Made by a program: the position numbers and the translations under genes. This document shows positions 59,801 through 64,000 of a DNA stretch of 64,000 bases, piece by piece. Position 1 is the first letter of the stretch, and every line of letters begins with the position of its first letter. The notes under the pieces are model-generated. The model did not search any database. It was given only the letters and a program-made list of their open reading frames with translations, and was not told where the DNA came from. Source of the DNA: Acanthopleura granulata (lineage: Eukaryota; Mollusca; Polyplacophora; Chitonida; Chitonidae); contig JABBOT010000004.1 in NCBI GenBank assembly GCA_016165875.1, forward strand, positions 32,765,866 to 32,829,865, in the 5' to 3' direction.

Positions 59801-62800
59801 TTATATAGACATGATAATGGTCTGCTCAAAACACATAGATGTTATTACCAGATATATTGTTTCAAAACGTGGGTATTATGCACTTGACTCAGCGCTTTAA
59901 AAATGTACCTTTCATTGCTTGACATTCTAATATTTAACCTTCATTCACTTGTTTTTCAACCATGGTTCTCCCAGTTCTGTTTTGGAACTGAATGTCAAAG
60001 TAGTCAAACACGGTCGTTTAAAATGAGTAATATATTGTGATGGCAAGATTTTTAAAGGAGTTGTGTATTGTACAAAACTTCCTTGTCCAACTCAAAACAA
60101 CAAGGCCATTCTGCAAACTTTAATGTCAGGATGCCAGAGTAACAGAGTAGATATTTATATAAATCAATTGATTAAAACCTCCTCTAACTTTAAAAACACT
60201 GAATTGACAATATAAGCATAGCTGAAATTTACGGTTTAAAAGATTTTCACACAATAGTAACATAATAACAGATCGTAATATCAATTCTAAATTTTCAGAG
60301 ACACTATCAATAAAACAAAGCCAGAATCCCACTTTGGCATAGACACACAGCCTGAGGAAATAACGAAAAAAAATACCTGCATATGGAATAAAGCATGTAT
60401 TTTGTCGAACATTACATCACTCTAATCAATTAATATTCTGAGCACCTGAATTGGTATTAATGCAAATTACACTTGTTTCCTGAAAACCTTATCGTGAGAT
60501 GAATAAAACCAATCTCGGCTAATTGTACAGTTTTTCCATTTTGAATTCTGCCCTTTACAGTAGTTGGGCACTTAGCAAATCAGAAGGAGTCACAAATATA
60601 TTATGCCTGCATCTTACTAGGGTACTCATCTCACATCATGGTTTTAACATTTAAATACAGTTATTGCTACTTCTGGGAAGTCGAAATGGACACGTGTTGT
60701 AAAAGACAGGCATTTTGCAGAAAAATGTGAGAAAACCTTTCCCCTAAATCTAACCATCTTGTAGTTGGTTCAAACTTAACAACATACAATATTTATCTTC
60801 AAGCTTACATAAAACAAATGCCTGTTCAAAAGAAAAGTCTTTTAACAACATAGGGAAAGGTAAATACAAATAGCTAACATAAAAATGTGCCCTTATGACA
60901 AAGAATCAAAGTCAGCAGCTATCTTGTATTTTATTTCATGGTTGAGGTTAACTTGCATTCTTAAAAAGTACATGAGACAATAAATTCTAAATTAAAATTA
61001 AAAGTTAAAAAATAAATGAGCAGAAGTATAATTTTCAGTTTTCCTAAAACCTAAATTCTATACATGGGTTAAGAGGTCCTACAAGTATAATTAATTACAC
61101 TAGCACTAAAATGAACAGTAATGAGTAAAATATATGTACACAAAACAATTACCCCATAAATTTGTGCGTCACTGACATATTATGCACTTTATATCTTGAC
61201 TGTTCTCAGATTTGATGGTATCTGATTCCAACATGATTTCTAATGATGCCTTGCACGTCAGTATATACACCACTGTTAACCAGTCCTGAAAACTTTTACA
61301 CACAAAACCTGGCAGATTGGCTACTAGCCTCTATAAAACAATATTACTTTAAGCTAACCCACTGTCAACGACATTTTTAATGCCAATCAGTTGAAAAAAA
61401 TTCATATACTTGACATTACTATGATGTTCTCTTTATTAGGATATATAAGCAGATAATACATATTGTATACCTTGTTAATTTTATAGTTATTCAAGATTTT
61501 GGAAGTGTAAGGATTTTGAAAAAAATACATAGATTCACCTTACTCAATAATCCCCCAAAATAGAAGTTTTTGGTGGATCAAGCAAAGAAACCAAAAAAAC
61601 AAACAAAAAAGACAAGAATACATTTTACATACTCGTGCCACGATCTGAAATTTCCAAAACATGTCCTATATGATAAAGCAGAGCCCATCCATTTCCAAAG
61701 GATTTCACAAACAACTAATTTTATGAGGGATTTGCAAAAACTTGTTTATACTTTCAACCTTACAGGTAACAGACCACACATCAAATCAAATGGGTATTAA
61801 ATCAAACAAACAAACTCTTCTTTTGTACCATTTTCCAACACTATGAGCAACTGTAGACAAGACAAAGAATTACTTCAGAATGACCATCGACCAAAAAGTG
61901 AAACACTTCACTATCCAGACGCCTCATATGCAAGCACATAACAAACACGTTCTCTTTAACTTTCCGTAGGTATTGGAAACAAAAGTTAGTGTTGGTAATT
62001 TCTATATCCAATTATTCCAGCTGACAATACATCCAATCTCTTTCTCAGAGAGGCTTGTTCAACAGTTTAGAAATCTTAACATCCTCTTGGCAACTGATGC
62101 AAGGAAAATACTTGCAACCTGTCAAGCATATACATACATGGTAACCATGTGCTATTTAACACTGGAACTTGCATAAAGTCATCAACCGCATACCAACCAA
62201 TTTCTTTCCTTTGTAAGACATCAGTTTGATTGGTCATTCATCAATGATTTGAATAGACATCCAATAACCATACGTATACACCAATATATACATATATATA
62301 TATTAACACACAACTCATATAGGGCTCCCACGAACACATCGGCCCATCAGCAAAAAAAAGTTTCAATTTTTTTTTCTTTTTGGTTATTGTTTTTGCTTTG
62401 TTTTTTTTTTTTTTTGGGGGTAGATTTTTTCTTTGATTTTTTCCCTTCAGGTCAATACAGGTGAATAGAAAACGGCAAATGGTAGAATGGTAAGGCCCCA
62501 GAATTGTGGATGGTTTGCGAAAAGTTCTGCCACTGGTTCATCAGTTAAGCCTGAAGGCATGAATGGAATATTTACACCAGCCTGTGTCAGATTTCCTGGA
62601 ATTTGTCACAAAATATACACCATCCCAGTCAAGTTCAAGCATCAGTTTAGGCATTCCGTTGGTGATGCGCAGCAGAATTTACCAGTATTGCATTAAGTCA
62701 CCTATATGCTGATAAACAGGCAGGCAGTCCCCTTTTTTGTCCCAGCCGTTGGTTGTCATGGATTACGCAATCACTGGGGATTTTATCCTCATTCAAAATC

Positions 62801-63115
62801 AGCACTGAAGTTTTGCACAATTACATTAGTCATTTTAAGTTTGACCTCTAGAATCTGCCCTTGGGGACCATGAGGCGCTGCGCAGGAACCCTATAATCAG
62901 GGGGATCCCCGATTAATTCGTTCACGCATATATTTGGCCGCAGGTCTATTAGGGCATTGAAGACAAGGCCTCACACTCGGTCTCGAATACTGTAGGTTTT
63001 GAACTGGAGGGATGGATCGGTCACATGACCACATTTCCAGGCTTCATGTGTGAATCATTTATGGAATCCACTCTCACTTAACAATTGATTATATCCATTA
63101 CACATCAGAAAGTAT
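56816..63115. other. AT-rich DNA, probably partly 3' UTR of the right-edge gene
   Basis: No exon candidates on either strand. The minus strand continues from the stop codon at 63116; AATAAA on that strand at 61432-61437 and 60930-60935 are possible ends. One SINE family 2 fragment is at 58.4 kb and long T runs lie near 62.4 kb. Confidence 0.5.
58430..58575 (-). mobile_element. SINE family 2 fragment
   Basis: ACTCAGGTGTTTTCCACTTA, AAACCACTAACCTTTGTCAA and GACAGTCTTTCTCACATGTG follow family 2 order. Confidence 0.55.
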
Positions 63116-63276
63116 TTACGACATCAGAAAAAACACTTCCTTATGCAAGGGCGGGAACTCTTCAGCCTTTTTGGGCGATCTCATCTTGATACTGTTGAGA
63201 GCCATACAATGCTGCTCGTTGATTTGCTTCAGGGTAGGTATTGTATTTAGCAGTTGGGAAAACAGACCCTCAGCAT
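63116..63276 (-). CDS. Last coding exon of an unidentified minus-strand gene (partial)
   Basis: On the minus strand an acceptor ATTTCAG precedes an open frame that enters in phase with two bases of a split codon and runs 52 residues to TAA at 63118-63116. It includes GLFSQLLNTIPTLKQINEQH and PKKAEEFPPLHKEV, with helical, charged, soluble-protein character and even codon use. The upstream exons lie beyond the right edge of the window. The residues suggest the end of an intracellular protein, possibly a coiled coil, but I do not recognise the family. Downstream (lower coordinates) is long AT-rich DNA that may be its 3' UTR. Confidence 0.6.
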
Positions 63277-63767
63277 CTGAAATAGGCAAAAAATTACGTT
63301 AACACCACAAATTGATTAAATCCATGCCAAACCTTACAATACTATATACATATAGTTTTTTGGACACAACATTTTATGACATACTCAACAAACAAATTTG
63401 CAATAGCTGCCACTTTCTGCAAGAAATCAACGTGATCTCCCACTCAGGTTCCTCTTGCAATATTGGTTGTTAAAGGTGAAGATCCCCAAAGTTTGACGTA
63501 CCAAATAACATGGAGAACTAAAAATATTTGACAGCTTTGTCAACAATGTTGTAATATCACGTAGACATCAGGGACAAAGAAAGTCAAGCTTTTGCACCTG
63601 TTTTGTGGAAGTTGTATCCACATTTTAACAGACAACAACTGGGCAATCATTAACCTCCAGCCTCCAAAACAAACTTTCCCAGCACAAATGCATAAGTAAG
63701 TCTCATCCCATATTGGTATTTGGCCAGTGCATTTACCCAGGGACACATCTGACAGAGTTCTACTGCT

Positions 63768-63915
63768 TATTATTTATTTATTGGGTTGTAGTGTAGAAAC
63801 ACTTAAAAGTTTACACACTTGCCATCAGGTTTATGGGTCGAGGAAAGTGGAGTGCTGGGGTTGAACCACCCACCTTGATACAGTAATAACCATCTTCCTC
63901 ATGTGAGATGTCTAA
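63768..63915 (-). mobile_element. SINE family 2 fragment near the right edge
   Basis: TTATTTATTTATTGGGTTGT, GAGGAAAGTGGAGTGCTGGG, AACCACCCACCTTGATACAG and CTTCCTCATGTGAGATGTC keep the family order. Confidence 0.55.
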
Positions 63916-64000
63916 TTATGAACACTATATTCGTGCAAGGCAAGTGATCTTCAAAGAATGAATTCTCAAATTTCCTATGCAAGGCTGGGTTTACCCTCAG

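Overview
The window looks like nuclear DNA from an intron-rich, AT-rich lophotrochozoan invertebrate, most likely a mollusc or a brachiopod. Two things support this. The coding regions are short exons with GT/AG introns of about 0.3 to 5 kb. The DNA also carries many copies of tRNA-headed SINEs with a T-rich, TTTATTTATTTGAT-type end, which I know from mollusc and brachiopod genomes. Most long open frames here are chance frames in introns or run through SINEs, so genes were built exon by exon from splice sites, phase and paralogue comparison.

Layout. 1-13 kb: AT-rich DNA with few convincing exons, a CpG-rich patch near 5.45-5.68 kb, two weak minus-strand exon candidates (5.2 and 7.4 kb), a strikingly exact interleaved inverted repeat at 2.34-2.47 kb, and several SINEs. 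13.2-46.0 kb: a cluster of four paralogous genes, three on the plus strand (A 13.2-16.5, B 22.9-25.9, C 32.6-38.6 kb) and one on the minus strand (D 46.0-42.6 kb). Each has a signal-peptide exon, two exons for a small extracellular beta-rich (CUB-like) domain with two conserved cysteines, and a membrane-anchor exon. The intron phases are 1-0-1 in all four. The cytoplasmic ends differ completely: short and basic in A, almost absent in B, a proline-rich tail with two PPxY-type motifs in C, serine-rich and acidic in D. I do not recognise this family; it is the best candidate here for an undescribed system, perhaps cell-surface receptors with shared ectodomains and diversified signalling ends.

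46-52.7 kb: gene-poor, repeat-bearing DNA with two weak coding candidates. 52.8-56.0 kb: a complete six-exon cyclin Q (CCNQ/FAM58A) gene, the most secure identification in the window. 56-63.1 kb: AT-rich DNA without recognisable exons, including a three-copy degenerate tandem repeat. 63.1-63.3 kb: the last coding exon of a minus-strand gene that enters from beyond the right edge.

No tRNA, rRNA, CRISPR or prokaryotic feature was seen. CCNQ and the right-edge gene appear functionally unrelated to the receptor-like cluster.
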